In this document: piece after piece, positions 18,412-26,875 of the stretch
Position numbering within the stretch: the first letter of the stretch is position 1
Layout of the letters: each line of letters opens with the position of its first letter
Assembly (NCBI GenBank): GCA_035567895.1
Contig: DATMPC010000009.1
Coordinates: 82,536 to 146,535 of the forward strand
Direction of reading: 5' to 3'
DNA: 64,000 nt
Source: Terriglobales bacterium
GTDB lineage: Bacteria; Acidobacteriota; Terriglobia; Terriglobales; Acidobacteriaceae
Position numbers and translations under genes: made by a program
The notes under the pieces: model-generated
What the model saw: only the letters and a program-made list of their open reading frames with translations
The model's database searches: none
What the model was told of the DNA's origin: nothing

Positions 18412-19575
18412 CTAAATCGCCGCGAGCGCCTGATCCAGGTCCGTGATGATGTCTTCCACATCCTCGATTCCAACCGAAATTCGCACCATACCGTCGGTCA
18501 AGCCGATTTCAGCTCGACCTTTTTCTCCGAGGGCGGCGTGCGTCATGGTCGCAGGATGAGAAATCAACGTCTCCACGCCGCCAAGTGATTCCCCAAGCGA
18601 GCAGACCCGCACTTTGCGGAGCATCTTCTGCGCGTTCTGAAACGAGCCGGTCTCGAAGGTGATCATTGCGCCAAACCCGGACATTTGTTCTTTCGCTAGC
18701 TTGTGTTGCGGATGATCCGGCAATCCAGGATAGAAGACCTCCTTCACTTTCTTGTGCCGATTCAGGAACGCCGCCACTTCCCTGCCGCTGCGGTCGTGCT
18801 GTTCCATACGCACGGCGAGCGTCTTCACGCCGCGCAGGACCAGCCAGCATTCGAATGGCGACAAAATGCCTCCGGTGCATTTCTGCACGAAGGCAAAGGT
18901 TTCTTTGTGCTGCGGCTTGGTGCAGACGAGCACACCTCCTAGGCCATCGCTGTGCCCGTTAAGAAACTTCGTCGTGGAATGCATCACGATGTCCGCGCCC
19001 AGCGGGATTGGCTTTTGGAAGTATGGCGACATGAAGGTGTTGTCGACTGACAGTTCCGCGCCGTGGGCATGCGCGATCTTCGCAATCGCGGCGATATCCG
19101 TAACGGTCATCAGCGGGTTCGTGGGCGTCTCGATGTGCACAAGTTTCGTGTTGCGCCGAATCGCTTTTTCTACGGCTTTTGAATTTGACGTATCCACATA
19201 CGTGAACTCCAAGCCATAGTGAGTCAGCACTTGGTTGAAAAGCCGCGGCACACCGCCATAAACGTTCGAGCCGCAGACGATGTGGTCACCGGATTTCATC
19301 ATCGTAAGCATTGCAGTGATCGCGGCCATTCCGCTGGCAAACACATGTGCGGAGGTCCCGCCCTCAAGTGCCGCGAGATTCTCTTCCAGCCGCGTACGCG
19401 TCGGATTGGATACGCGAGCGTACTCGTATCCTTTGTTCTTGCCGATCTCTTCCTGGACGTAAGTAGAAGTCGCGAAGATCGGTACGGTAACGGCGCCTGT
19501 CGAAGGGTCGGGTTCCTGGCCAACGTGGATGGCGCGGGTGGCGAAACCGCGATTAGGATTCTGGTCTTTGCTCAT
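18412..19575 (-). CDS. Cystathionine gamma-synthase/lyase family PLP enzyme
   Basis: A Cys/Met-metabolism PLP enzyme of 387 residues, the normal length. Present are YEYARVSNPTR near the N-terminus, FASGMAAI (cofactor phosphate contact), the ETPTNP and SVDNTF segments, and the Schiff-base lysine in HSTTKFLNGHSD. The C-terminus carries SLGGVETLISHPATMTHA and the usual RISVGIED. The family includes cystathionine gamma-synthase, beta- and gamma-lyase and homoserine sulfhydrylases, which motifs alone do not separate. Cysteine synthase is encoded just upstream on the same strand, separated by a hairpin element, so a joint role in sulfur amino acid metabolism is inferred. Confidence 0.9.
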   Translation of the reverse strand: MSKDQNPNRGFATRAIHVGQEPDPSTGAVTVPIFATSTYVQEEIGKNKGYEYARVSNPTRTRLEENLAALEGGTSAHVFASGMAAITAMLTMMKSGDHIVCGSNVYGGVPRLFNQVLTHYGLEFTYVDTSNSKAVEKAIRRNTKLVHIETPTNPLMTVTDIAAIAKIAHAHGAELSVDNTFMSPYFQKPIPLGADIVMHSTTKFLNGHSDGLGGVLVCTKPQHKETFAFVQKCTGGILSPFECWLVLRGVKTLAVRMEQHDRSGREVAAFLNRHKKVKEVFYPGLPDHPQHKLAKEQMSGFGAMITFETGSFQNAQKMLRKVRVCSLGESLGGVETLISHPATMTHAALGEKGRAEIGLTDGMVRISVGIEDVEDIITDLDQALAAI

Positions 19576-19610
19576 TGAATTTCAGGATAACAGGCAAGAC
19601 GGCGCGGGAG

Positions 19611-19850
19611 GACACGGAGGTCACAGAGGAAAGTCAACGGCTAGAACACGGATTGAACGGATTCAACGGATCGGACGGATAAACAAGAATTTTTCTTTGT
19701 TTCGCGTTTTATAACCCGCGATTTCGCGATGGGATCCCGCAATCCAGCGATCATTCGATTACGAAATTACCCAATCTTGGTAATCCGTCAAATCCGTTAG
19801 ATCCGTTCAATCCGTGTTCTAGCCGTTGACTCTCCTCTATGGCCTCCGTT
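19611..19850. repeat. Long hairpin element with 31-base perfect arms (copy 3)
   Basis: Positions 19632-19662 and 19801-19831 are exact reverse complements over 31 bases (core CGGCTAGAACACGGATTG), extended by imperfect pairing to about 70 bases per arm. ATCCGT units flank the loop as in copies 1 and 2. The right end abuts the cysteine synthase stop codon. It occupies the whole 19576-19851 gap. Confidence 0.82.
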
Positions 19851-19851
19851 T

Positions 19852-20799
19852 TCAAATTCCACCGTCGAAGATGTTTTTTGATAGATATCGCTCGGCGGCG
19901 TCAGGAATTACGGTCACCACGCGTTTGCCTTTGCCGAGTTGTTTGGCAATCTGCATTGCGGCGAAAACGTTCGCACCAGAGCTTGATCCGCCGAGGACGC
20001 CTTCTTTTCGAGCGAGCTCGCGTACTGTCGCGAACGCGTCATCGTCGGAGACCATGATGATGGCATCGCATACCTTGCGGTCGAAGGTTTTGGGAATAAA
20101 GCTGACACCGATGCCTTCCACTTTGTGGGGACCAGGAGGATTGCCTTGGAGGATCGATCCCTGCGTCTCGACTGCGACGGTTTGAATTCTGGGATTCTTC
20201 TCCTTCAGAAACCGGGAAACACCGGAAAAAGTTCCTCCGGTGCCGACGCCAATCACGATTGCATCAATCTGTCCCTGCATCTGATCGTAGATCTCTTGTG
20301 CCGTTGTTTCATAATGGAACTCGGGATTCGCTTGATTTTCGAATTGGAGAGCAATGAAGGAATCGGGTGTCTTCGCGGCGATTTCGCGTGCTTTCGTGAT
20401 CGCTCCCTGCATACCTTCGGCATCTGGTGTGCGAATCACCTCGGCACCAAGCGCCGCCATCACCTTCATCTTTTCTTCTGAGAACTTCTCGGGCACGCAG
20501 ACGATTACGCGATATCCCTTGTTCACGCCGATGAGCGCGAGCCCAATACCGGTGTTTCCGGCGGTGGCTTCGATGATCGTACTGCCCGGTCGCAGCTTTC
20601 CCTCGCTTTCGGCGCGCGAGATCATGCCAATCGCGGCACGATCTTTCACGCTACCTCCGGGATTCAGGTATTCGAGTTTCGCGTAGACTTCGGCGCTGCC
20701 TGACGGAATCATCCGTCTGAGGTGCAGCATGGGAGTTTCGCCGACGAGATCCGTAATGCTTTCGGCTACTCGCAGGTGGACGGCCTCAGTGGTGCTCAT
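19852..20799 (-). CDS. cysK: Cysteine synthase A (O-acetylserine sulfhydrylase)
   Basis: Makes cysteine from O-acetylserine and sulfide with PLP. The lysine-bearing motif PGGSVKDRAA is at about residues 47-56. The asparagine loop reads ATAGNTGIGLA (usually TSGNTG), and GTGGTFSGVSR provides the phosphate-binding glycines. GVLGGSSSGAN near the C-terminus is characteristic. At 315 residues the length is typical of CysK. A cystathionine beta-synthase core or CysM is possible but less likely. It shares strand and pathway with the PLP gene downstream. Confidence 0.93.
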   Translation of the reverse strand: MSTTEAVHLRVAESITDLVGETPMLHLRRMIPSGSAEVYAKLEYLNPGGSVKDRAAIGMISRAESEGKLRPGSTIIEATAGNTGIGLALIGVNKGYRVIVCVPEKFSEEKMKVMAALGAEVIRTPDAEGMQGAITKAREIAAKTPDSFIALQFENQANPEFHYETTAQEIYDQMQGQIDAIVIGVGTGGTFSGVSRFLKEKNPRIQTVAVETQGSILQGNPPGPHKVEGIGVSFIPKTFDRKVCDAIIMVSDDDAFATVRELARKEGVLGGSSSGANVFAAMQIAKQLGKGKRVVTVIPDAAERYLSKNIFDGGI

Positions 20800-20825
20800 C
20801 TGGCTTCATGTTAGCGCAACTGATG

Positions 20826-20895
20826 GTTCAGTACCGTCTGCGGTAGCGGATGGGTGATAGACCTCACCCATTCGCTACCGCGAACGGTACTGAAC
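20826..20895. repeat. Near-perfect hairpin between VWA and cysK genes
   Basis: The left arm (GTTCAGTACCGT, then CGGTAGCG, then ATGGGTGA) pairs with a right arm reading TCACCCAT, CGCTACCG and ACGGTACTGAAC, about 30 paired bases with a six-base loop. It ends at the VWA stop codon. There is no U-tract, so it is either a repeat or a factor-independent 3' end structure. Confidence 0.7.
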
Positions 20896-22079
20896 TACTG
20901 TTTGGAAGCGCGTGTCTGCTGGCCTGCGTAGTAGCCACTGCGGGTGCGGACCTGCAGACGTCCGTAGCCCGGCGCATGTGCGTCGACCTTGACCTGACGA
21001 AATCCACCCTGGTCCTGGGGACGGCTTGGACGGTAATAGATCGAGTATTGATTGCGAATATCGCGGGCCACTGCGCGCGCGATCTGATCGACTTCACCCA
21101 GATCTTTGGGAAAGAAGGAGACGCCGCCGGTGTGCTGCGCTAGTGAATCGAGCGCGCGCCTCGCACGCTTCTCACGCTCCCCACCGAGAATTCCGATGGT
21201 GTAGACTACCGGCCCATTGTCGTCCTGCACGCGCCGGACGGCCTGTTCGAGCGTGTCGGTGCTGGCATTGTCTTCACCATCGGTGACCACCAACAGCACC
21301 TTCTTTTCACGACGTCCTTTTTTCACCAGGTAATCGGCGGAGGCGACCACGGCATCGTAGAGTGCAGTTCCACCTCGGGAATCAACTTGCTGCAGGCCTT
21401 CCTGCATCTTCGCGATATCGCTGGTGAGGTCGGTGTCGATGATGGCTTCATCGCTGAAGTTCACGATGAATACTTCATCCTCGGGATTGCTGCCCTTCAC
21501 TAAATCGAGGGCGGCTGTGTTGACCGCCTGGCGCTTGTCGCGCATGGAACCGGAGTTGTCGACCAGAATTCCGATCGACACTGGAATATCTTCACGAGTG
21601 AAGCGAGTAATCTGCTGCGGCTGGCCGTCTTCGTACACGGTAAAGTCATTCTTGTTCAGATTGGTGACAAGTCGCGACCGCTGATCAACCACGGTGGCAT
21701 GCAGCACAACCTCCTGCACCATGACAGGAATGAGGAATCCGCCGCTCTTTGTCTTCGTTACTTCTCCACTTTTGGGAGGGGGAACACTCACCGTGGGCCC
21801 TCCAACATTCGGAGGCGTAGCGGCCTCGGCTTCGGCGTTAGTCTGCGGCAGCGTTTTGCCTGACTGATCCTCCAAAGGAACGCCCGCAGCGTCGACGAGG
21901 ACATTGTCTGTGCCCTCGCGGTGCACACCGGTCGGAGCGTTGGACTGCGGTTGCGCAGCCTGGGTTTGCGAGGCCGTCGCGGGCTGAACTGTCTGGCTCT
22001 GCTGCGAAATCGCCAACGCTGCAGAAAGAACCAGCAGGAACAGGGCTGTCACATGGGGCAGCTTATTCCGTAGGTGCAT
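20895..22079 (-). CDS. Secreted VWA-domain protein (acidobacterial VWFA-related type), second of a pair
   Basis: With ATG 22079 the product has 394 residues and begins with a clear signal peptide (LPHVTALFLLVLSAALA); the open frame extends 17 codons further but that stretch breaks the signal. A Gln/Ala/Pro-rich region leads to a von Willebrand factor A domain with the MIDAS motif DNSGSM and later TDGEDN. The C-terminus contains QYSIYYRPSRPQDQGGFR and ends YYAGQQTR, as in the TIGR03436-type family. The start overlaps the upstream VWA gene by 17 bases. Ligand unknown. Confidence 0.85.
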   Translation of the reverse strand: MHLRNKLPHVTALFLLVLSAALAISQQSQTVQPATASQTQAAQPQSNAPTGVHREGTDNVLVDAAGVPLEDQSGKTLPQTNAEAEAATPPNVGGPTVSVPPPKSGEVTKTKSGGFLIPVMVQEVVLHATVVDQRSRLVTNLNKNDFTVYEDGQPQQITRFTREDIPVSIGILVDNSGSMRDKRQAVNTAALDLVKGSNPEDEVFIVNFSDEAIIDTDLTSDIAKMQEGLQQVDSRGGTALYDAVVASADYLVKKGRREKKVLLVVTDGEDNASTDTLEQAVRRVQDDNGPVVYTIGILGGEREKRARRALDSLAQHTGGVSFFPKDLGEVDQIARAVARDIRNQYSIYYRPSRPQDQGGFRQVKVDAHAPGYGRLQVRTRSGYYAGQQTRASKQ

Positions 22080-23172
22080 AGTATCCGGTTTTTGCATGTA
22101 CAGTGAGTGGCGGCAGGCCCTTGGGTGCATTTAGCTTAACCTTTATCTTGCGCCACTTGCCATCCCGAGCTGCATTTGTTGGACGGTAACCAAGCACATA
22201 TTGGTTGCGCAGCTCTACTCCAATCTTTGTGGCGACATCGGCCAGTTCGTTCACATCGTCCACGCGGAACATGCGTCCGCCAGTCACATCGGAGATTTCA
22301 TTGAGGAGATAGGGTCCGTAGCGCTCTTCCGGGGTTGCAGCGCTATTGTCAAATAATCCGATGGCATAGACCCCAACATCGGCTTCTTTGACCAGGGACT
22401 TAATCTCGCTGTCGGTGTAGCGGCTGCGATTGTCGCCACCATCGGAGATGATGAGCAGCGCCTTCTTCTCGTGATGCGCCGATTTCATCTTCTTCATGCC
22501 CATGTAGATCGCATCGAGCAGTGCGGTCCTGCCCTTTGCATTTGCAAACACGAGCCGGCTCTGAATGTCTTCGATAGAGTTTGTGAAATCGGCCAAGAGC
22601 TCAGGCTTGTCCGCGAATCCGATCATAAAAAACTCGTCGTCAGGATTCGCCGTCTTGAAAAACTCCACCACCGCCTGCTTACTCTTCTCGATCTTATTGC
22701 CCATACTCCCGCTGAGATCGAAGATCACGCCCAGCGAAAGTGGAGCGTCCTCGCTGGAGAATGAGCGGATCTGCTGTCCCTGATTGGCTTCCGATAGTAG
22801 GAAGTTGTCCCTTTCGAGGCCCGTAACCAAACGATTCATAGGATCAGTAACGGTCACGGGAACAAGGACTAGATTTACATCGACTTTGAACTGCCGATTA
22901 GTCGTCTTTAGTCCAACCGACGGCGTGCTCACGTCTGGACTCGCAACTGCGTTCGCCGGTTCGGCCTTCGCGCGCGGGGTGATGTGAACGTCGGTGAGAT
23001 CGCCAGTGCCTTGCGCAAATGTTGTAGCCGCAAAGATCGCGACGAACGCGAGGAGACTGAAAATTCTGGAAGTAACTTTGCAGGTTGATGCGAGCGCAGA
23101 GAATGTCTGCGGAGTCGTCGAACGCTTGCCGATCAGGGAAACAGAAACAGATGGCCCGCTGGTCCCGGGCAT
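22063..23172 (-). CDS. Secreted VWA-domain protein (acidobacterial VWFA-related type), first of a pair
   Basis: 369 residues with a hydrophobic export segment at about 36-53 (IFSLLAFVAIFAATTFA), preceded by a polar N-terminus; a later start is possible. The VWA domain has MIDAS residues in DLSGSM and ISDGGDN. It shares domain order and the C-terminal pattern (NQYVLGYRPTNAARDGKWRK, then TGYYAPTE) with the downstream gene, so the two look like tandem paralogues. Their 17-base overlap suggests coupled translation. Both probably act outside the cytoplasm in adhesion or protein binding, which is inference from the family. Confidence 0.83.
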   Translation of the reverse strand: MPGTSGPSVSVSLIGKRSTTPQTFSALASTCKVTSRIFSLLAFVAIFAATTFAQGTGDLTDVHITPRAKAEPANAVASPDVSTPSVGLKTTNRQFKVDVNLVLVPVTVTDPMNRLVTGLERDNFLLSEANQGQQIRSFSSEDAPLSLGVIFDLSGSMGNKIEKSKQAVVEFFKTANPDDEFFMIGFADKPELLADFTNSIEDIQSRLVFANAKGRTALLDAIYMGMKKMKSAHHEKKALLIISDGGDNRSRYTDSEIKSLVKEADVGVYAIGLFDNSAATPEERYGPYLLNEISDVTGGRMFRVDDVNELADVATKIGVELRNQYVLGYRPTNAARDGKWRKIKVKLNAPKGLPPLTVHAKTGYYAPTE

Positions 23173-23267
23173 AGGTCAACCCCTATTGTTTAGGCGATAC
23201 TACCATAGGCCCGAAGGCAAATTGTCTCGGGTCAGTGAGCAGCTTTCATTACATAAGATCACTTTTT

Positions 23268-23301
23268 TCGGCGGATGGTTACCTATTACTCTCCGCCGAA
23301 A
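23268..23301. other. Short inverted repeat in the divergent VWA/DUF1015 promoter region
   Basis: TTCGGCGGA and TCCGCCGAA are exact inverted 9-mers separated by 16 bases. No U-tract follows on either strand, so it is more likely an operator or mRNA leader structure than a terminator. Confidence 0.4.
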
Positions 23302-23337
23302 TTGGCCAGATCTGAAGTGGCCTGCTGATAAAATTCC

Positions 23338-23367
23338 ACTGTTCAAACGAAAATTCGACTGTTCAAA
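23338..23367 (+). promoter_or_regulatory. Exact 10-bp direct repeat with 20-bp period upstream of the DUF1015 gene
   Basis: ACTGTTCAAA at 23338-23347 and again at 23358-23367, ending 38 bases before the ATG. Two identical sites on the same DNA face suggest an operator. The bound factor is unknown. Confidence 0.4.
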
Positions 23368-23405
23368 ATGCCAGTGAGGAGTTTAGGGTCATCCGACCCC
23401 GAGAC

Positions 23406-24713
23406 ATGGCCCTGATTTCTGCCTTTCCTGCCTTACGCTACGACCGCGAGAAGGTGCGCTTAGCCGACGTTGTCACCCAGCCTTACGACAAAATTACTCC
23501 GCAGATGCAGGACCGCTATTACCAGGCCAGCCCTTATAACCTGGTGAGAATTATCCTGGGACGCCCTGAAGGTGAGGAAACTGAGCGCAACAATCGCTAT
23601 ACAGAAGCCGCTGAGTGCCTCAAAAACTGGCGAAAAGCCGGTGTTTTTGCGCAGGATTCGCCCTCAATGTACGCATATTCGCAGCGATTTCTCGTACCGG
23701 GGACATCCGAGACTGTTGAAAGAAGGGGTTTTATCGCTGCTGGAACACTGTACGACTACGCGGAAAAGGTAGTTTTTCGTCACGAACAGACTTTAGCTAA
23801 GCCCAAAAGTGACCGGTTAAACCTCCTACGAGCCACGCATGCGCACTTCGGACAAATCTTTATGCTCTACAGCGACCCCGCGCAAACCATCGATTCGCTT
23901 CTGTTTGAGGACGGAAATCATGAATGGCAAGAGGTCACAGACGAGTACAAAGTGCTGCATCGGCTGCGCAGAATCGGCGATCCCGCAACCCTGAATATTG
24001 TGAAGACGGAGATGGCGGACAGAAAATTGATTATCGCGGATGGTCATCATCGCTACGAAACCGCTCTGAATTTCCGCAAAGAAGCTGCGAATACGTCGAA
24101 TACATGCCTTAGAAACAATGCAAATCGCGTCATGATGACCTTCGTCAACATGGATTCACCCGGATTAGTAATCCTACCGACGCATCGCGTGGTATTCGGA
24201 TTGCCAAATTTCGATGTTTCAAGCTTCGCGAAGAAGGCGAGGGAGCTGTGCGAAGTGCGCGAACTTGGCGCTCTCGATTCCGCACGGGCGGTAAGCGCGC
24301 TCGCAGAATCTGGCAAGAATGTGATCTCATTTGTGGCAGTAACCAAACAAGGAAGCTTCCTTCTGACTGCGAAGACTGGCAGCGAAATCCAGATCCCAGG
24401 CGATTTTTCTGCCCGGCAACGGAAACTCGATGTCGTCAATCTGCACTCATTACTGCTAGAAAAGACGCTGGGGATCTCACACCAACAGGTTATCGATCAG
24501 CAGCATCTTCGCTATTTACGCGGTGCTGACGAGGCGTTTCGTGCCGTTAAGAACGATGCCGAAGTGAATGTAGCGTTCCTGATGAACCCAGTCTCTATGG
24601 AGCAGATGCGCGAAATCGCCTTCGCAGGCGAAGTGTTGCCACAGAAGTCGACTGATTTTTACCCGAAATTGCTCAGCGGACTCACGATTTATTCTCTCGA
24701 CAATGGATGTTGA
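23406..24713 (+). CDS. DUF1015 family protein
   Basis: 435 residues, about the normal length for DUF1015, a cytoplasmic family of undefined function. Recognisable are the N-terminal VVTQPYDKITP, the SPYNLVRIILG segment and the strongly conserved IADGHHRYETAL in the middle, followed by MMTFVNMDSPGLVILPTHRV. The C-terminus has VAFLMNPVSMEQ and QKSTDFYPKLLSGL, also family features. In other genomes it often sits near serine or phosphoglycerate metabolism genes, which is not the case here. It is divergent from the VWA pair. Confidence 0.88.
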   Translation: MALISAFPALRYDREKVRLADVVTQPYDKITPQMQDRYYQASPYNLVRIILGRPEGEETERNNRYTEAAECLKNWRKAGVFAQDSPSMYAYSQRFLVPGTSETVERRGFIAAGTLYDYAEKVVFRHEQTLAKPKSDRLNLLRATHAHFGQIFMLYSDPAQTIDSLLFEDGNHEWQEVTDEYKVLHRLRRIGDPATLNIVKTEMADRKLIIADGHHRYETALNFRKEAANTSNTCLRNNANRVMMTFVNMDSPGLVILPTHRVVFGLPNFDVSSFAKKARELCEVRELGALDSARAVSALAESGKNVISFVAVTKQGSFLLTAKTGSEIQIPGDFSARQRKLDVVNLHSLLLEKTLGISHQQVIDQQHLRYLRGADEAFRAVKNDAEVNVAFLMNPVSMEQMREIAFAGEVLPQKSTDFYPKLLSGLTIYSLDNGC

Positions 24714-24755
24714 ACGCCAGAATGGGCAGTTGGCAACATGCGATAGGCAAACCAA

Positions 24756-26288
24756 GTGAAGTTTGACCTCCAAATTTGCTTTGCCAAGCCCGTCTCTAAA
24801 GTTCTTCGCGCTCCTAAAGCCCGAATTCGTCTATCGCCGATCGGCTATTGCCTGTTGCTCTGTCTCTACTTCCTGAGACCTGTCTCTGCCGCAGAGTCCG
24901 ACAAGCTTTCCGTATACGCTCCGCGAGCGCGCTACAGCATTCCAGTCGTTAGCTTTGATGGACGGCAATACGTCGGTCTTTTAGATCTCATCGAGCCTTT
25001 AGGAACACCAGAACTGAAGCCTGAGGGCAAGAGATGGAAGCTTCGTCTTCCTGATCCGAAGGCATCGGGCAAGTTTGCTGACGCGGAAATCGAGCAAGGT
25101 AGCTCCGGAATCAAGGTTCGGGGACGACAGACCACACTCTCTGCTCCTGCAAGGGTTGAAAATCATCGCCTGCTGCTGCCGTTGCATGGCATTGGTACGG
25201 TCCTTATTCCCCTATTGGGAACGGATGTAACTTTCCACGAGTCTGCACGACGATTATTTCTTGGCGGAACGGCCTCGGCCATATCGACGGAGCTGCGCAA
25301 GGGAGAGCCCAGCATACTGGCTCTCCACTTCGCTGAAGCCGTGAATCCGAACATACATTCGGAGGGGAATGCTCTCATTCTGTCGTTCACACGCGACCCA
25401 GTAGTCTCGTTTTCGGAAAAGGAAGCTCTGAACGACAAGCTGTTCAGCTCCTCGGCGTACGAGGAAAAGAACGGAGCCGCCACTCTAACGATCAATGGGA
25501 ACGCGCCCTTGCTCGCGAAGTTCGCCGAGAACGGCAGAACCATCATCATCAGTGCAGCTCCTGCCCCCCCAGCGGCGACCGCTGCGGCATCGTCGCCATC
25601 AACAGAACAACCACAAGAGTCACCGGAAGCGGCGGTGCAAGCTCCAAGCGCAGGCGAACCAGTCCTTCCGAGCGCGGTTCCTCCACCAGCGCGACGCCCC
25701 GCCACACCCGCCTTCGTGGTCGTGATCGACGCTGCACATGGCGGAAGCGACACTGGAGCGCGAATTACCCCGAATCTTCCGGAGAAAGAGATCACACTCT
25801 CACTGGCGCGAAAACTGCGCCAGGAGCTTCAGGCGCGACACATCGCAGTGAGCATGCTCCGGGATTCTGACTCGGATGTGACACTGGAACAGCGCGTCCT
25901 AGCCGCAAATCTAGCTCGGCCCTCGGTTTTCGTCAGCCTCCACGCGGAGCCCGGGGGTACGCTGCGTATCTATACTCCCGTGCTTCCTGCCTCATCCGGA
26001 ACTCCGTTAGAGCGAAACACATTTCTTCCATGGCAATCGGCGCAGGGAGCTTTCTCGGCTGAGAGTAGTTCGCTAGCTTCCGCTGCGGCCGCTGCCATGG
26101 ACAAGCGCAAGATGAACGCGCAGGTTCGGCCAGCCTTTCTGCAGCCTATGCATTCGATTGCCGCTCCTGCGATTGCTATAGAGGTGCCTGCTGACTCAAA
26201 AGGAGCAAAAATCCCCGAAGATCGACTTGCCGGAGCCCTGGCCGAGGCGATAGCAGAACGCAAGCCTAACGCGGGAGGAATGCAGTGA
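24756..26288 (+). CDS. N-acetylmuramoyl-L-alanine amidase (Amidase_3) with N-terminal extension
   Basis: Cleaves the amide bond between MurNAc and L-alanine in peptidoglycan, in the periplasm. The N-terminus has a hydrophobic export segment (about 26-45). About 240 residues follow that resemble copper-amine-oxidase-like and AMIN-type modules, then a Pro/Ala linker (about 270-320). The amidase domain keeps the zinc ligands in DAAHGG (His), PEKE (Glu) and SLHAEP (His), and a catalytic Glu in AIEVPA. Odd points are DAAHGG instead of DAGHGG and a short segment between the second His and the last Glu. It overlaps the GerMN gene by four bases. Confidence 0.85.
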   Translation: MKFDLQICFAKPVSKVLRAPKARIRLSPIGYCLLLCLYFLRPVSAAESDKLSVYAPRARYSIPVVSFDGRQYVGLLDLIEPLGTPELKPEGKRWKLRLPDPKASGKFADAEIEQGSSGIKVRGRQTTLSAPARVENHRLLLPLHGIGTVLIPLLGTDVTFHESARRLFLGGTASAISTELRKGEPSILALHFAEAVNPNIHSEGNALILSFTRDPVVSFSEKEALNDKLFSSSAYEEKNGAATLTINGNAPLLAKFAENGRTIIISAAPAPPAATAAASSPSTEQPQESPEAAVQAPSAGEPVLPSAVPPPARRPATPAFVVVIDAAHGGSDTGARITPNLPEKEITLSLARKLRQELQARHIAVSMLRDSDSDVTLEQRVLAANLARPSVFVSLHAEPGGTLRIYTPVLPASSGTPLERNTFLPWQSAQGAFSAESSSLASAAAAAMDKRKMNAQVRPAFLQPMHSIAAPAIAIEVPADSKGAKIPEDRLAGALAEAIAERKPNAGGMQ

Positions 26289-26875
26289 TTCCGCGTAACG
26301 TTCAGATCACGCTAGTGCTGCTCTTGGTCGCGATATTCGGCAGTGGCATATACATCCTGCTGCTGCATCGGGGGACTGAAGAAAACCTTCGGCGCGCTTC
26401 TGATCAGCGTCCTGTGGCGGCGCCGGTCGCCGGTACAAACGAAACTTTGAAGCTGACGATTGCTTACGATGAAGACGGAGTATTTCGCACTCGCGACATT
26501 TCGGCGATTGTTCCACCCGAGCCCAGCGCGCGCGCGAAGAGCGTCCTTGAAGCGCTGATCGGTTATTACCTCAGCAAGCCTTCTCCACACGAGCTGGCCG
26601 AAGGATCGGCGGTGAACGGCGTGTTCATGGTGAATCAGAAGCTTGCGGTCGTCGACCTGAACCAGGCACTTGCCGAAGGACACCGTTCCGGCGTCATGGT
26701 GGAAGACTTCACAGTTATGTCGCTTATCGACACATTGGCAAGCAACCTTCCGCAATTGCAACAGGTGAAGATCCTGATCAACGGCAAAGAGCGTGAAACG
26801 CTTGCCGGCCACGCTGATATCCGAAGCACATACAGCACGGCTGCGATCCATAAGGTAGTCGCACAACTGCAATGA
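26285..26875 (+). CDS. GerMN-domain membrane-anchored protein
   Basis: GTG start at 26285 overlapping the amidase stop (GTGA). The 196 residues comprise one N-terminal membrane helix (about 8-27, VQITLVLLLVAIFGSGIYIL) and a GerMN domain (about 60-175) with the pattern LKLTIAYDEDGVFRTRD, then VFMVNQKLAVVDLN and QQVKILINGKERETLAGH. GerMN domains are periplasmic, often with cell-wall enzymes, and also occur in non-sporulating bacteria, so sporulation is not implied. The placement between an amidase and a glutamate racemase supports a wall role. Confidence 0.85.
   Translation: MIPRNVQITLVLLLVAIFGSGIYILLLHRGTEENLRRASDQRPVAAPVAGTNETLKLTIAYDEDGVFRTRDISAIVPPEPSARAKSVLEALIGYYLSKPSPHELAEGSAVNGVFMVNQKLAVVDLNQALAEGHRSGVMVEDFTVMSLIDTLASNLPQLQQVKILINGKERETLAGHADIRSTYSTAAIHKVVAQLQ

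Noticed and set aside
17526..19831. ATCCGT arrays as a CRISPR
   Set aside because: Units are about ten bases with no regular spacers and occur in inverted arms; no cas genes.
18412..20799. SAM or T-box riboswitch ahead of the sulfur amino acid genes
   Set aside because: The space upstream of the PLP gene is entirely the hairpin element, and the leader of cysK is short with no conserved aptamer pattern seen.
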